A stretch of DNA of 64,000 nt, from contig CAXCEI010000002.1 of NCBI GenBank assembly GCA_963981505.1, positions 47,693 to 111,692 on the forward strand, in the 5' to 3' direction. The stretch comes from OPU3-GD-OMZ sp001901525 (GTDB taxonomy: Bacteria > Pseudomonadota > Gammaproteobacteria > Methylococcales > Methylomonadaceae). Each line of letters begins with the position of its first letter. Position 1 is the first letter of the stretch. This document shows positions 28,605 through 40,903 of this stretch, in pieces. The notes beneath the pieces are model-generated. The model worked only from the letters and a program-made list of their open reading frames with translations. It ran no database searches and was not told where the DNA came from. A program made the translations under genes and the position numbers.

Positions 28605-29207
28605 TTATCGTTTTACTTTAAATTTAATCGCTGAATCTTTAGCGCCTGATTGAAATTTACCTAATAAATTTGCTAATCCAGCTTTAAGAACAGCCGTGAC
28701 TGCTTTATCAGCTGCATCCTCATTTAATTCACTGGGTGGATTATTATTCAAATAACCACGGTAATAAGTCGCAACCCATTTAACTTCTGAACTCCCGCCT
28801 TTTCCTTTAACAGAAAGGGTTGCAGCATAATTACTCACAGGCAATACCGGAACGATTTCGTCTTTACCTGCATGGGTAATTGTTTTAACCGTACTCATGT
28901 CCGTAATTTTATATTTATACGACATTTTATCGGCTTTATAGGCTTTTAATTGTTCAGTAATAGTACCCCCGCCTTTCAACGTAAGTATCCGAGTCGCTTT
29001 TTTCTTATTGCCGCCTTTAGCGTCAGTGCCTGCAATTGATGGGTGCCAACTCATATCATCAAAATTCTTTATAATCGCCCAAACTTTCTCAGCAGGTGCA
29101 TTAATTTTAACCTTGGCTGTTAGTTTGCCACGTACAGGCCCATGAGCCTGTGCCGTAGACATAAAAATAAAAAATAAAATGCTTAATACTACAGAAACTT
29201 GTTTCAT
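28605..29207 (-). CDS. Periplasmic SRPBCC protein, MxaD-like
   Basis: A signal peptide (MKQVSVVLSILFFIFMSTAQA) precedes a 180-residue START/SRPBCC fold: VKINAPAEKVWAIIKNFDDMSWHPSI, ILTLKGGGTITEQL and YKYKITDM. MxaD of methylotrophs has this layout and helps electron transfer between methanol dehydrogenase and its cytochrome c. The ending ALANLLGKFQSG is family-like. I infer a methanol-oxidation role; other exported SRPBCC proteins look similar. It forms a pair with the YVTN propeller downstream. Confidence 0.72.
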   Translation of the reverse strand: MKQVSVVLSILFFIFMSTAQAHGPVRGKLTAKVKINAPAEKVWAIIKNFDDMSWHPSIAGTDAKGGNKKKATRILTLKGGGTITEQLKAYKADKMSYKYKITDMSTVKTITHAGKDEIVPVLPVSNYAATLSVKGKGGSSEVKWVATYYRGYLNNNPPSELNEDAADKAVTAVLKAGLANLLGKFQSGAKDSAIKFKVKR

Positions 29208-29706
29208 GCTGACTTCCTTCCTCAGACCGTAAAAATAAAAAATAATTATAAAGGATTATAGCAACCGCTAATATGAAATATTACACTTAGCCCGTGAATT
29301 AGCGCCTGAGTGTGATTTAAAACGAATCCTATTCTGACTAACTCAATTGCAGACAACTTTTTGGTCCTATGAAGTCTAGCCAAACAATCTCAGTGGCTTA
29401 AAAACTAGGCAAGTATTGACTGCAGGGCTGAAAAAAAATACCAACGAACACCTTGATATAGGATAACAACAGAAAGGTTAAACTCAATTTATCAACCAGG
29501 CCAACACGCTTAGTACACGGCTATGGGACTACCGCGACTAAAATCAATAATCACAATGACTGCAAAGTGCTGTTAACAAATTGTACAAAAAAACACAAGC
29601 CCTCAAGAACCGCTGGCATGATAATAACTTAACACCGCTATGTCGGCGTTATCCACAAGCCTTCACACAGCCGTTGTGAACTAATTTATCACATAAACAA
29701 CTGTAA
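29208..29706. other. 499-bp spacer, no recognised gene
   Basis: I see no convincing coding frame on either strand. Two stop-bounded frames of about 50 codons lack starts and family resemblance. A mismatched hairpin, AACACCG (29631-29637) with CGGCGTT, lies about 60 bp downstream of the CBS gene. The upstream promoter of the MxaD-like gene should lie near 29210-29300, but I cannot place it. Confidence 0.4.
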
Positions 29707-30099
29707 TTAGAAAGCCGCAATGGCCCTCAAAACATCCGTTCGGCTAATAATGCCAACAAACCCGTTATCATCATAAACAGGGAAACTTCGAATATTAGAA
29801 CCATTAAATTGATTGGCAACTTCAAGAATACTGGACTCTGCCTTAATGCTTACAACGTCAGAACTCATGTATTCGCCCACACTGCCGCCCATGACCTGAT
29901 TATAAGTTGCATCAATGGCAATATTCATACAATCTCTTTCAGAAAATATGCCAACAATCTGACCCGTCTCATTAAGGACCGGTGCACTCGTTATCCTAGC
30001 TTTAACCATCGTTTTAATGGCTTCAAATATATTGGTTGATTCTGTAAATGTCACTAGGGTCGTACTCATATAATCTGAAACTTTAATTTTAGTTAGCAT
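29707..30099 (-). CDS. Two-CBS-domain protein
   Basis: The 130-residue protein is made of two CBS motifs, KVSDYMSTTLVTF...APVLNETGQIVGIFSERDC (about 6-55) and VGEYMSSDVVSI...FPVYDDNGFVGIISRTDVL (about 72-125). They form one Bateman module with no attached effector domain. Such stand-alone modules bind adenine nucleotides and act as sensors. It is leftward and 98 bp downstream of nqrM, possibly read from the nqr transcript, but no partner is evident. Start ATG 30099. Confidence 0.9.
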   Translation of the reverse strand: MLTKIKVSDYMSTTLVTFTESTNIFEAIKTMVKARITSAPVLNETGQIVGIFSERDCMNIAIDATYNQVMGGSVGEYMSSDVVSIKAESSILEVANQFNGSNIRSFPVYDDNGFVGIISRTDVLRAIAAF

Positions 30100-30197
30100 T
30101 GAAACCTCCAGAATCTAATGAAATAATTCTTTGCTCAGAATTATAATCAATGAATTTTGCTAATTAATTAAAAAACACCTAGTCTTAAAAGACTTTA

Positions 30198-30374
30198 TTA
30201 AGCGCTATCAGCCTCTAACTTCTTTCTTTTTGCACATTTCTTCAAACACACACAATTGCCATTATTGGCACCACCGCAAGAGCCTTTAATTGCTTGTCGA
30301 CCAAAAATAACCCCTACCGCCATGATTAAAACAATGGTCAACATGAAAAAAAAGGTAATAATAAAAATACTCAT
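30198..30374 (-). CDS. nqrM: Na+-NQR maturation protein NqrM
   Basis: This 58-residue gene is easily missed. It has one membrane helix (about 3-25) followed by GSCGG, GNCVC and KKCAKRKK. The four cysteines (33, 41, 43, 47) are needed in Vibrio to deliver the iron centre between NqrD and NqrE. The start ATG 30374 overlaps the apbE stop as TAATG. It closes the nqr-apbE unit, as in other gammaproteobacteria. Confidence 0.9.
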   Translation of the reverse strand: MSIFIITFFFMLTIVLIMAVGVIFGRQAIKGSCGGANNGNCVCLKKCAKRKKLEADSA

Positions 30375-31420
30375 TAATGCACCTGTTCTATTAATTGGTA
30401 TTGTGACGTACTGCGCTCCACAAATCCTTCGTCTGTTTTTAAAATAAATAATACCGATAAATTTTGCTCTTTGGCTAATTCTAACCCTTTTTCTTCACCA
30501 AGTACCATAAATGTAGTCGCAAAAGCATCCGCTGTCATGGTTGAATCATGCAAAACGGTAACGGAAACAACGGCATGCTTAATTGAATAGCCTGTTCTAG
30601 GGTCGATTGTATGCGAATATCGCGCACCTTCTTTCTCAAAGTAATTACGATAATCACCCGATGAAGCAATACCGCTATCACTAACCGCTAAAACCTGTTG
30701 TATCATCCGCTGGTCAATGGTTGGTTTTTCAACCGCGATGCGCCAAAAATCACCGGTACTATTGACACCCTTTAACCGCAATTCCCCACCAATTTCAACC
30801 ATAAAATCGTTGATCTTCTGGTTTTCAAGTAATCGAGCAACCTCGTCAACAGCATAGCCCTTTGCCAAGGCTGAAAAATCAAGAAATATATTCTCTTTTA
30901 ATTTTTTAACTCGTAATCGCTCCGAATCCCATAAAATATTTTCAGTGCCTGTTACCAACAAAAGGTTCTTAATTGTTTCTCCATCAGGGACCTCCGTCAT
31001 AGAAGGGTCAGGCCCAAAACCCCATAGATTAACCAGCGGCCCGATGGTTGGGTCAAAAGCACCCTGTGATAATTTATTTATCCTTAATGCCTCCGTCATA
31101 ACTTTGCCAAAAGAAGGCGTAACTGATATCCAGTCACCACTGCCCTGTGCATTGATTCTGGAAATTTCAGAATCAGCTTTATAGGTTGAAAATTGGCTGT
31201 CTAATTCATCCAATCTTAGCTTAATGGAATGCTTTAATGCCTGAGATTCAACATTATCTGGAAGTTGAGGTATTTTAATAGTAAAGCGGGTACCCATTGT
31301 CGAATCACGGTAGTCAACACGGTATACCGACTGAACGACTCCTGTTTGCTCGCAACCTACTAATAAAAAAACGAGGAGAAAGGCAGCACCTTTTCCTCGT
31401 TTTAATTCCTTAAAGAACAT
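30374..31420 (-). CDS. apbE: FAD:protein FMN transferase ApbE
   Basis: ApbE attaches FMN by a phosphoester bond to threonines of NqrB and NqrC. The lipobox LLVGC (Cys23) marks it as a periplasm-facing lipoprotein. The fold motifs DSTMGTRFTIKIP, SQGAFDPTIGPLVNLWGFGP, DFSALAKGYAVDEVA, VEIGGELRLKG and HTIDPRTGYSI are present, and a late Asp/Thr metal site is in DSTMTADAFATTFMVLG. The length of 348 is normal. It is 36 bp downstream of nqrF, which supports a dedicated role for Nqr. Confidence 0.95.
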   Translation of the reverse strand: MFFKELKRGKGAAFLLVFLLVGCEQTGVVQSVYRVDYRDSTMGTRFTIKIPQLPDNVESQALKHSIKLRLDELDSQFSTYKADSEISRINAQGSGDWISVTPSFGKVMTEALRINKLSQGAFDPTIGPLVNLWGFGPDPSMTEVPDGETIKNLLLVTGTENILWDSERLRVKKLKENIFLDFSALAKGYAVDEVARLLENQKINDFMVEIGGELRLKGVNSTGDFWRIAVEKPTIDQRMIQQVLAVSDSGIASSGDYRNYFEKEGARYSHTIDPRTGYSIKHAVVSVTVLHDSTMTADAFATTFMVLGEEKGLELAKEQNLSVLFILKTDEGFVERSTSQYQLIEQVH

Positions 31421-31456
31421 AAGGTTTAAAAAATAAAGCTATATTAAAAAAAATGA

Positions 31457-32680
31457 CTAACCACCAAAGTCATCCAACATAATATGATCACTTTCCACAC
31501 CTAAATTCTCCAACATGTTAATAACCGCTGTATTCATCATCGGAGGACCACACATATAGAACTCACAATCTTCCGGAGCGGGGTGGTCTTTTAAATAATT
31601 TTCTAACAATACATTATGGATAAAGCCGGTATAACCGTCCCAATTATCTTCAGCAGTCGGATCCGACAATGCGCAATGCCATTCAAAATTTTCATTTTCT
31701 TTTGCCAGCACGTTAAAATCATCCACATAAAACATTTCTTTAACACTACGGGCACCGTACCAGAAGGACATTTTTCGGTTCGTATTAATCCGTCTCAATT
31801 GGTCGTAAATATGTGAACGCATGGGAGCCATACCCGCACCCCCGCCCACAAAAATCATTTCATTTTCAGTTTCTTTAGCAAAAAACTCACCGAATGGACC
31901 CGAAATGGTACAAGAATCACCTTCTTTTAAATTAAAAATATAAGAAGACATGATGCCAGGCGGAATATCATCAGAGGCACCCGGTGGCGGCGTTGCTATC
32001 CTGACGTTAAGCATAATAATGCCTTTCTCGTCGGGATAGTTTGCCATTGAGTAGGCCCGTAAAGACGGCTCTTTTACATCCGATGTGAATCGCCATAAAT
32101 TAAACTTATCCCAATCCTCACGGAATTTTTCACCAATATCATAATCTTTATAATGCGCTAAATAAGCGGGCGACTCTATTTGAATGTAACCCCCGGCTCT
32201 AAAATCAACATTTTCACCGGCCGGTAATTCCAGAACTAATTCTTTAATAAAGGTCGCGACATTATTATTGGATCTAACTTTACACTCCCATTTTTTAACG
32301 CCAAATACATCTTCCTCAACATGTATTTTCATATCTTGTTTTACGGTTACCTGGCAAGATAAACGATCACCTTCAGCAGCTTCTCTTTTAGTGATATGGG
32401 ACGTTTCAGTCGCTAAAATCTCACCACCACCTTCATGAATTTTTACTTTACATTGTGCGCAGGTTCCGCCACCACCACAAGCAGAGGGAACAAATAAGCC
32501 TTGATCAGCTAATGCTGATAATAGCTTAGCCCCGGCGGGCACATGAATGGTTTTTTCATTATTAATTAAAATCTCGACATCACCTGATGAAACGAGCTTA
32601 CTTTTGGCGCCAACAATGACGAAAACAAGTGCAATTACAATTACTGTAAATAATAAAACGCCTAATGCAATTTCCAGCAT
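31457..32680 (-). CDS. nqrF: Na+-translocating NADH:quinone reductase subunit F
   Basis: NqrF takes hydride from NADH onto FAD and passes electrons through a [2Fe-2S] cluster into the complex. One N-terminal membrane helix precedes a ferredoxin domain with [11 protein letters not shown] and LSCQ cysteines (about 70-112). The flavin motif [13 protein letters not shown] and the NADH-binding [13 protein letters not shown] follow, with the tail [12 protein letters not shown]...DDFGG. The length of 407 is usual. It sits 11 bp after nqrE in the complete operon. Confidence 0.97.
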   Translation of the reverse strand: MLEIALGVLLFTVIVIALVFVIVGAKSKLVSSGDVEILINNEKTIHVPAGAKLLSALADQGLFVPSACGGGGTCAQCKVKIHEGGGEILATETSHITKREAAEGDRLSCQVTVKQDMKIHVEEDVFGVKKWECKVRSNNNVATFIKELVLELPAGENVDFRAGGYIQIESPAYLAHYKDYDIGEKFREDWDKFNLWRFTSDVKEPSLRAYSMANYPDEKGIIMLNVRIATPPPGASDDIPPGIMSSYIFNLKEGDSCTISGPFGEFFAKETENEMIFVGGGAGMAPMRSHIYDQLRRINTNRKMSFWYGARSVKEMFYVDDFNVLAKENENFEWHCALSDPTAEDNWDGYTGFIHNVLLENYLKDHPAPEDCEFYMCGPPMMNTAVINMLENLGVESDHIMLDDFGG

Positions 32681-32691
32681 TTCTATACCTT

Positions 32692-33300
32692 TTAGAGTTG
32701 AATTCCAGAGAAGGCCATGAAGCCAAGTGACATCAAACCAGCTGTAATAAATGTAATCCCAAGACCTCTTAAGCCCTCTGGAATATCACTGTATTTTAGT
32801 TTTTCACGTACACCCGCCATGACGACGATAGCAAGCGCCCAACCTAAACCACTACCGACACCATAAACAACACTTTCACCAAAGTCGTAGTCGCGTTCAA
32901 GCATGAATAAGCTACCCCCTAAAATGGCGCAGTTTACGGTAATCAGTGGTAAGAAAATACCTAATGCATGAAATAAGGCCGGAAAATACTTATCCAGAAT
33001 CATTTCAAGAATTTGTACCATTGCAGCAATAATGCCAATAAAACTTAGCAAGGCTAAGAAACTTAAATCAACACCCGTGACCCCTATCCATGACAAGGCA
33101 TCTTCTTTTAACAGGGCGTTATAAATAAAGTTATTGGCGGGCACCGTCAGTGTTTGGACGACCATAACCGCAACACCCAAGCCCATCGCTGTAGATATTT
33201 TCTTAGAAACGGCTAAGAATGTACACATTCCTAGAAAAAAAGACAGTGCTAAATTTTCTATAAAAACCGCTTTAACAAAAAGACTTATATAAGCTTCCAT
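32692..33300 (-). CDS. nqrE: Na+-NQR subunit E
   Basis: NqrE is a six-helix membrane subunit that pairs with NqrD and holds the shared iron centre. Conserved cysteines lie in the two half helices, [12 protein letters not shown] (about 26) and [12 protein letters not shown] (about 120). The 202-residue length is standard. The start ATG 33300 abuts the nqrD stop, so the two are coupled. Confidence 0.96.
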   Translation of the reverse strand: MEAYISLFVKAVFIENLALSFFLGMCTFLAVSKKISTAMGLGVAVMVVQTLTVPANNFIYNALLKEDALSWIGVTGVDLSFLALLSFIGIIAAMVQILEMILDKYFPALFHALGIFLPLITVNCAILGGSLFMLERDYDFGESVVYGVGSGLGWALAIVVMAGVREKLKYSDIPEGLRGLGITFITAGLMSLGFMAFSGIQL

Positions 33301-33968
33301 TAGTGATGCCCTCCTTCACCGTGGGCAATGGATGAAATTTTAAAATCCGCAGCTTCTACTTGCGCGGGTTTCCATGATCTAAAAGCCCAGATAATCAAAC
33401 CAATAATAAAAAATGCACTGGGTGGCAATAGCATTAAACCATTGGGTTCATACCAACCGCCGTCTTTAGTCAATTTTAAAATTTCTATACCAAACAATTT
33501 ACCCGCACCGAGTAATTCTCTAAAAAAAGCAACAATTAATAGAATCAAGCTATAGCCTAAGCCATTCCCAATCCCATCCACGAAACTATCCCATGGGGAG
33601 TTTTTCATGGCATATGCTTCAGCACGCCCCATCACAATACAGTTAGTAATAATCAACCCAACGAAAACAGATAATTGCTTACTCACGTCATAAACAAATG
33701 CCTTCAGAATTTGATCAACAACGATTACTAATGAAGCAATAATTGTCATCTGAACAATAATCCGAATACTGCTGGGAATATGGTTTCGCACCATACTAAT
33801 CGCGGCACTGGAACAAGCGACAACAACCGTTAACGCAATGGCCATAATGATCGATGTTTTCATCTGTGATGTGACCGCTAGCGCAGAACAAATTCCAAGA
33901 ACTTGTAATGTAATAGGATTATTGTCGACTAACGGATCGACGAGTACTTTTTTAGTTTCAGCCTTCAT
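33300..33968 (-). CDS. nqrD: Na+-NQR subunit D
   Basis: NqrD is homologous to NqrE and forms the inverted half of the membrane pair. The cysteine-containing half helices read [12 protein letters not shown] and [15 protein letters not shown]. Six hydrophobic segments and a soluble tail make 222 residues. It overlaps the nqrC stop by 4 bp and abuts nqrE, which favours equal translation. Confidence 0.96.
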   Translation of the reverse strand: MKAETKKVLVDPLVDNNPITLQVLGICSALAVTSQMKTSIIMAIALTVVVACSSAAISMVRNHIPSSIRIIVQMTIIASLVIVVDQILKAFVYDVSKQLSVFVGLIITNCIVMGRAEAYAMKNSPWDSFVDGIGNGLGYSLILLIVAFFRELLGAGKLFGIEILKLTKDGGWYEPNGLMLLPPSAFFIIGLIIWAFRSWKPAQVEAADFKISSIAHGEGGHH

Positions 33969-34837
33969 ACGCCTTCCTTACCCTTAGTTGTTCTGACCTT
34001 ATTTAAATAAGGTGCAAATCCTTCATTACCCATCCAATAACGTATCAAATTAGATACACCGTTACTGGTCAAGGTCGCTCCTGCTAACCCATCAACTTGA
34101 TGTTCAGCCCCAGGCCTTGAAACATCTACAACTCCTTTTACAAGTCGTAAAACTGGAATTGATTCCGCATTGTAAAGTTGCTTCCCTTTCCAGAGGGCAC
34201 GCCAAGCCGGATTAACAACTTCCCCCCCTAAACCCGGTGTCTCTGCCTGATCATAAAAATTAATACTTTGAACCGTCTGACCATCCGCATCAAGCGCTAA
34301 AAAACCATACATGGTAGACCACAATCCGTAACCGTGAACCGGTAAAATAATACTGCTGATTTGCCCATCTTTTTTAACCAAATAAACTTTAGCTTTTTTA
34401 GATTTTACTTTAATACTCGCTATATCTGCTTGACGTGCAATAGCCACATTTTGCTGTGGGTCTTTAGCCGCCTTACGCTGGTCAAAGGTGACGACATTAA
34501 TTGAATCGTCATAATCACCTGTTTTTAAGTCTACAATTTTAGCCTCGATTTGGGTTTCGAACGCTTGGTCAATATTTGTATCTTCTTCAAGTAAACCAGC
34601 CACATCAAGGATATTTTTTTTCATATCCAATGCTTTATTGTATATTTGCAATGGTTTTAAACCCACCGCTGATAGCGACACAAAGACCGCACAAACCAAA
34701 CATAGTGCTAAAGCAACCGCAATAGTTTTTTCTAAACTATCGTTACCTAATGCCAATACGCGTTCTTTATAAGCACTAAATCCAGATGCTATTGGAGAGG
34801 TATTTAGATCATTTTGATCTTTATTATCATTAGACAT
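33965..34837 (-). CDS. nqrC: Na+-NQR subunit C
   Basis: NqrC carries covalent FMN on the periplasmic side. A single membrane helix (about 38-57) is followed by the FMN-binding domain. The flavinylation motif [13 protein letters not shown] places the modified residue at about Thr255. ETPGLGGEV is also characteristic. It is 290 residues long and coupled to nqrB by an 8-bp overlap. ApbE three genes downstream is the expected FMN donor. Confidence 0.96.
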   Translation of the reverse strand: MSNDNKDQNDLNTSPIASGFSAYKERVLALGNDSLEKTIAVALALCLVCAVFVSLSAVGLKPLQIYNKALDMKKNILDVAGLLEEDTNIDQAFETQIEAKIVDLKTGDYDDSINVVTFDQRKAAKDPQQNVAIARQADIASIKVKSKKAKVYLVKKDGQISSIILPVHGYGLWSTMYGFLALDADGQTVQSINFYDQAETPGLGGEVVNPAWRALWKGKQLYNAESIPVLRLVKGVVDVSRPGAEHQVDGLAGATLTSNGVSNLIRYWMGNEGFAPYLNKVRTTKGKEGV

Positions 34838-36034
34838 GACGCTTAATCCTTCTGCTTATATTGGCTTGAATCACAAAATAATCAATAATCGGAGCAAACA
34901 TATTAGAAAACAAAATCGCTAACATCATCCCCTCACTAAAAGCGGGATTCACGACCCGAATCAGAACCACCATGACACCAATGAGCCCCCCGTAGAACCA
35001 ACGACCCGTATTTGTCATCGAAGCAGAAACAGGATCTGTTGCCATATAAGCCATACCAAAGGCAAAACCACCCAATGTTAAATGCCAATACCACGGTAAA
35101 GCAAACATCGGATTTGTATCACTGCCAATTAGATTGAGTAACAAACTCATCAGAACCATCCCTGAAAAAACACCGACGATAATGCGATACGATGCAATTC
35201 GGGTATATAACAAAAATGCGATACCTACCATACAAGCTAAAGTTGATGTTTCACCAATAGATCCCGGAATAAAACCAAAAAATGATTGCATCCAGGTAAT
35301 ATTAGCCGCGTTAATCGCTTCAACGCCACCGGTTACCGCTAAACTTAAAGGCGTCGCTGCAGTAAAACCATCCACAGCAACCCACACTGAATCACCCGAT
35401 AAGGATGCAGGGTATGCAAAAAACAAAAAAGCTCTTCCGGTTAAAGCAGGGTTTAGAAAGTTTTTACCGGTACCTCCAAAAACTTCTTTTCCAATAACAA
35501 CACCAAACGAAATACCTAAAGCCACCTGCCACAAAGGAATATCGGGCGGCATAATGAGTGTAAAGAGCATAGATGAGACTAAAAACCCTTCATTAACTTC
35601 ATGTTTTCTTACAGTTGCGAATATAACTTCCCAAATACCACCTACTGCAAGCGTTACTATATAAATAGGGAAGAAATAAAGCATCCCGTGAACCATGCAT
35701 GACAATGGATTACTGGAGTTATAACCTAAGGAACTCATTATATAATCTCGCCAGCCATCAATACTGGCTTTGCCCATAGACTCTAACGCAATATTGGCTT
35801 GATAACCGGTATTATACCAAGCCATCATGACACACAACATGGTCGCTAAAACAACATAGGTCATGGTTCTTTTCAGGTCATTACCATCTCGTACATGTGT
35901 CGCCCCTTGTGTAACATCTGATGGGGTATACAAAAATGTATCCACCATTTCATAGAGGCCATAATAAGTCTGTAACCTACCACCCTCGGTGAAATGCGGC
36001 TCGACTTTATCTAAAAACTTTCTTGTCGCCGCCA

Positions 36035-36035
<1 letters not shown>
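34830..36035 (-). CDS. nqrB: Na+-NQR subunit B
   Basis: NqrB is the largest membrane subunit, with about ten helices, covalent FMN, riboflavin and the Na+ path. The 401-residue protein has the typical N-terminus ([10 protein letters not shown]...DTFLYTP). The likely FMN site is Thr228 in [11 protein letters not shown], where I expected a Gly two positions before the Thr. [16 protein letters not shown] and [15 protein letters not shown] are family blocks. Start ATG 36035 abuts nqrA. Confidence 0.96.
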
Positions 36036-37393
<1,358 letters not shown>

Positions 37394-37482
37394 TTAATGT
37401 GTTGAAAGATAAATTGCTGTTTGTCTTTTCTGCAAACAACCACTAACAATCTGTAATTTGCGAGGAGACAAGTAAAACTCTC

Positions 37483-37511
37483 ATTACACCATACTATTGC
37501 TATATACTCAA
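37483..37511 (-). promoter_or_regulatory. Candidate promoter of the nqr operon
   Basis: Read leftward, TTGAGT (37511-37506) and TGTAAT (37488-37483) are separated by 17 bp. It lies about 100 bp ahead of nqrA, leaving a leader with a GTTTG...CAAAC hairpin close to the gene. Both hexamers are imperfect. Confidence 0.4.
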
Positions 37512-37606
37512 CAAAATATAATCAGATGAAGCCGTCTTGCACCCCATAAAGAAATGATAAAAACAGCCCAAATAAAGTAACTAACAAACGCTGCGTAATG
37601 GGTTGC

Positions 37607-38704
37607 CTAAACAACCGAAAGCATATTATCCAATGCTCTTTTAGCAAGCGTAGCCTTGGGTTCTTGAACCGTAACTTGATTGACAACATGCCCCGCCACT
37701 AAATTCTCTAAAACCCACGCTAAATGTTGCGGATCGGTTCTAAACATAGTCGAGCACATACTGACCGTCGACGACATAAAATGTACATTTTTTCCCTGAT
37801 CTTTGCATTCTTCGTGCAAACGATTAACTAAATTCAATTCCGTTGCAACCAACCAGCGCGTATCAGGCTCCGCTTCTTTAACAATTTTAAGGATTGTTTC
37901 TGTTGAACCGATGTAATCTGCTTTACGACACACTTCATAACTGGCTTCGGGATGGGCAATGACCTTAGTCTCTGGATACCGCTTAAGAAAGTCGTCAATA
38001 TGCTCCGGTTGAAAAACCTGATGAACCGAGCAAAAACCACTCCAAAGAATAATCTTAGCCTTTTTAATCTGCTCGACAGTAAGTCCACCCTGCGGCTTTC
38101 TAAAATCCCACAGAACCATTTCCTCCAAAGGAATCCCCATATCAAAGCCCGTGTTACGCCCCAAATGCTGATCGGGGAAAAACAACACTTTTTCCCGTTT
38201 CGAAAAGCTCCACTCTAATATCTTTTTGGCATTTGATGACGTACAGACAATCCCTTCATGCTGGCCACAAAACGCCTTAAGGTCAGCCGCTGAGTTAATA
38301 TAAGTAATAGGCGTAACGGTAGACTCTACATCAATAATAGCGGCTAACTCATCCCAGCATTTTTGCACATTAGATTCGTTAGCCATATCAGCCATCGAAC
38401 AACCCGCTGCTAAATCAGGGAGAATTGCAATTTGTTCCGGCCGAGACAAAATATCAGCCACCTCTGCCATAAAATGAACACCACAGAAGACAATATAGTC
38501 TGCTTCTGATTTTGCTGCATTTCTTGATAACTTCAGCGAATCTCCAGAAAGATCTGCAAACTTAAACACCTCATCACGTTGATAATGGTGCCCTAAAATA
38601 ACACAACGACGCCCGAGTTTCTTCTTAGCAAGAACAATGCGTTCTTCACATTCCGAGTCATCCAACAATGCATAATCTTGAATAGGGCGGGCTAAAGTTG
38701 TCAT
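37607..38704 (-). CDS. nadA: Quinolinate synthase A
   Basis: NadA condenses iminoaspartate and dihydroxyacetone phosphate to quinolinate for NAD synthesis. It has ILGHHYQRDEVFKFAD, GVHFMAEVADIL, the [4Fe-4S] cysteines near GCSMADMA and SGFCSVHQVFQPE, and the later MSSTVSMCSTMFRT. The length of 365 is normal. It is 5 bp downstream of aspS, a neat pairing because both use aspartate. The start is ATG 38704. Confidence 0.95.
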   Translation of the reverse strand: MTTLARPIQDYALLDDSECEERIVLAKKKLGRRCVILGHHYQRDEVFKFADLSGDSLKLSRNAAKSEADYIVFCGVHFMAEVADILSRPEQIAILPDLAAGCSMADMANESNVQKCWDELAAIIDVESTVTPITYINSAADLKAFCGQHEGIVCTSSNAKKILEWSFSKREKVLFFPDQHLGRNTGFDMGIPLEEMVLWDFRKPQGGLTVEQIKKAKIILWSGFCSVHQVFQPEHIDDFLKRYPETKVIAHPEASYEVCRKADYIGSTETILKIVKEAEPDTRWLVATELNLVNRLHEECKDQGKNVHFMSSTVSMCSTMFRTDPQHLAWVLENLVAGHVVNQVTVQEPKATLAKRALDNMLSVV

Positions 38705-38709
38705 TTGAC

Positions 38710-40503
38710 TTAGTTATCCTTAACACTTTCTAATACCGGCTTAGTTCGCAACTTAATACCAAGCTCTTTCAAATCCTTATCACTCACTGGAGCCGGCGCG
38801 TTGACGAGCGGACATGCCGCAGTTTGGGTTTTAGGAAAAGCAATAACATCACGAATAGATGCTGAATCCGTCATCAACATAACCAATCGATCGACCCCAA
38901 AAGCAATCCCTCCATGCGGAGGACAACCAAACTTCAAGGCATCAAGCAAGAAACCAAACTTCTCCTGCGCCTCTTCTGCACCAACGCCTAATAAGTTAAA
39001 TACAGTTTGCTGCATCTCACTGTTGTGGATACGAATAGAACCGCCTCCCACTTCACTGCCATTCAAAACCAGATCATACGCTTTAGATAAAGCCTCACCT
39101 GGATTCTCAAGCATCACATCACGGTCACAACTCGGTGCCGTAAAGGGGTGGTGAATAGCATGCCAGTTTTCCTTTTCATCAGAACGCTCAAACATTGGAA
39201 AATCTACAATCCACACCGGCTTCCACTTGCCTTCAATTAAACCATGATCATTGCCAAGTTTAACGCGCAATGCACCGAGCGAGTCATTAACAACCGTCGT
39301 TTTATCTGCACCGAAAAACACTAAGTCACCAGTCTCAGCACCCACCTTGAGCAACACTTTTTCGACCACTTCATCGGGAATAAATTTCAAAATAGGTGAC
39401 TGCAACCCTGCCATTCCCGCGGCACGGTCATTAACTTTAATATAGGCCAACCCTTTCGCACCGTAAATACCAACAAATTTTGTTAACCCGTCAATTTCTT
39501 TACGCGATAATTTCGCACCCTGAGGCAACTTCAATGCCGCCACTCGCCCTAAAGGGTTATTCGCTGGCCCAGAAAACACCTTAAACTCCACGCCCTTCAT
39601 TTCGTCAGCAATATCGACTAATTCTAAGGGTATCCTCAGATCAGGGCGGTCCGTCCCATAACGCCGCATCGCTTCCTCATAAGCCATTTGAGGAAATGAT
39701 TCTGGCAAGGACTCATGCAATGTCTCAGCAAACAAATGACGAATCATTTGCTCCATAATGGCCATGATCTCGCCTTCATTCATAAAAGACGTTTCAATGT
39801 CTAACTGGGTAAATTCTGGTTGGCGGTCCGCGCGCAAATCCTCATCACGAAAACAACGAACGACTTGATAGTAACGATCCATACCAGAAATCATCAACAA
39901 CTGCTTATAAAGCTGAGGCGATTGCGGTAATGCAAAAAAAGCATCCTCGTGGGTTCTGCTGGGAACTATATAATCTCTTGCCCCTTCGGGCGTCGCTTTC
40001 GTTAAGTAAGGCGTTTCAATCTCATAGAATTGATTGGCATCCAAAAAATTCCTTAAACACTTAGTAATATCACGGCGAAAACGCATTTTATTTAGCATTT
40101 CGGTTCGTCGTAAATCTAAATAACGGTAGCGCAAGCGCATTTCTTCATTAACTTCAATATCACTTTCAATAGGGAAAGGCGGTGTCTCAGAGGCATTTAA
40201 AACCTCAGCCTGCGTAACCAAAACCTCAACTTCTCCCGTTGCCATATTGGGGTTCACGGTTCCTTCGGGCCTTGGACGGACAATACCTTCAATAGCAAGA
40301 ACATACTCGCTGCGAACACTCTCACCTAGAGTAAATGTTTCAGGTGAATCCGGATCAAAAACTATCTGTAATAACCCTTCTCTATCTCTGAGATCAATAA
40401 AGATAACGCCACCATGATCGCGGCGTCGATGCACCCACCCGTATACGGTTACTTTCTGTTCTAAATGTTTCTGGTTAACTTCACCACAGTAGTGGGTACG
40501 CAT
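38710..40503 (-). CDS. aspS: Aspartyl-tRNA synthetase
   Basis: The 597-residue product is a bacterial class IIb synthetase. It has an N-terminal OB fold ([26 protein letters not shown]), class II motif 2 ([20 protein letters not shown]), a GAD insertion domain (about 285-420) and motif 3 ([13 protein letters not shown]). The length and GAD domain fit the bacterial type. It is first in the aspS-nadA pair. Start ATG 40503. Confidence 0.97.
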   Translation of the reverse strand: MRTHYCGEVNQKHLEQKVTVYGWVHRRRDHGGVIFIDLRDREGLLQIVFDPDSPETFTLGESVRSEYVLAIEGIVRPRPEGTVNPNMATGEVEVLVTQAEVLNASETPPFPIESDIEVNEEMRLRYRYLDLRRTEMLNKMRFRRDITKCLRNFLDANQFYEIETPYLTKATPEGARDYIVPSRTHEDAFFALPQSPQLYKQLLMISGMDRYYQVVRCFRDEDLRADRQPEFTQLDIETSFMNEGEIMAIMEQMIRHLFAETLHESLPESFPQMAYEEAMRRYGTDRPDLRIPLELVDIADEMKGVEFKVFSGPANNPLGRVAALKLPQGAKLSRKEIDGLTKFVGIYGAKGLAYIKVNDRAAGMAGLQSPILKFIPDEVVEKVLLKVGAETGDLVFFGADKTTVVNDSLGALRVKLGNDHGLIEGKWKPVWIVDFPMFERSDEKENWHAIHHPFTAPSCDRDVMLENPGEALSKAYDLVLNGSEVGGGSIRIHNSEMQQTVFNLLGVGAEEAQEKFGFLLDALKFGCPPHGGIAFGVDRLVMLMTDSASIRDVIAFPKTQTAACPLVNAPAPVSDKDLKELGIKLRTKPVLESVKDN

Positions 40504-40648
40504 AATGCTCTCTTACCTAATCAAAAAATCGTCGATATTACTTTTTTAGTCTTCATATTGCAAGTACAGACCTTAAAAAGCTGGACGCAATCTAAATAAT
40601 GGGATTAACCTCCACGCTCACTCAACGGTGATGCAACGCGCCGTTAAG

Positions 40649-40903
40649 TTAGTGCCCACAGCCTCCAGATTTTGTCGCACAACTGGCAGAATGCCCAGCA
40701 GTCGATTTTTCTGTTTTAGACTTTCCTTTAAAGTCAGTTTCATACCACCCGGTACCCTTCAACCTAAAACCAGCCGCTGAAATCATCTTTTTTAAGCCAG
40801 ACTCGTTACAAGCCGGACAGTCCGTTAAAGGTTCCGCATCCATTTTCTGTAGTGCATCATGAACATTGCCACAATACTGGCATTTATATTCGTAAATAGG
40901 CAT
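40649..40903 (-). CDS. FmdB-family zinc-ribbon protein
   Basis: The 84-residue protein begins MPIYEYKCQYCGNVHDALQ, and CPACNESGLKKMISAAGFRLKGTGWYETDF follows. The two CxxC pairs form the FmdB zinc ribbon, a putative regulatory domain of unknown target. A Gly/Ser/His/Cys tail (SASCATKSGGCGH) follows. In many proteobacteria this gene lies just upstream of aspS, as here with a 145-bp gap. Confidence 0.92.
   Translation of the reverse strand: MPIYEYKCQYCGNVHDALQKMDAEPLTDCPACNESGLKKMISAAGFRLKGTGWYETDFKGKSKTEKSTAGHSASCATKSGGCGH

Noticed and set aside
29649..29657. Perfect DnaA box TTATCCACA
   Set aside because: A single copy is expected about once in two windows of this size by chance, and no cluster of boxes or dnaA/dnaN gene is nearby to suggest an origin.
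35134..35664. 176-codon frame antisense to nqrB
   Set aside because: It lies wholly inside a well-supported nqrB and its composition mirrors the membrane protein codons.
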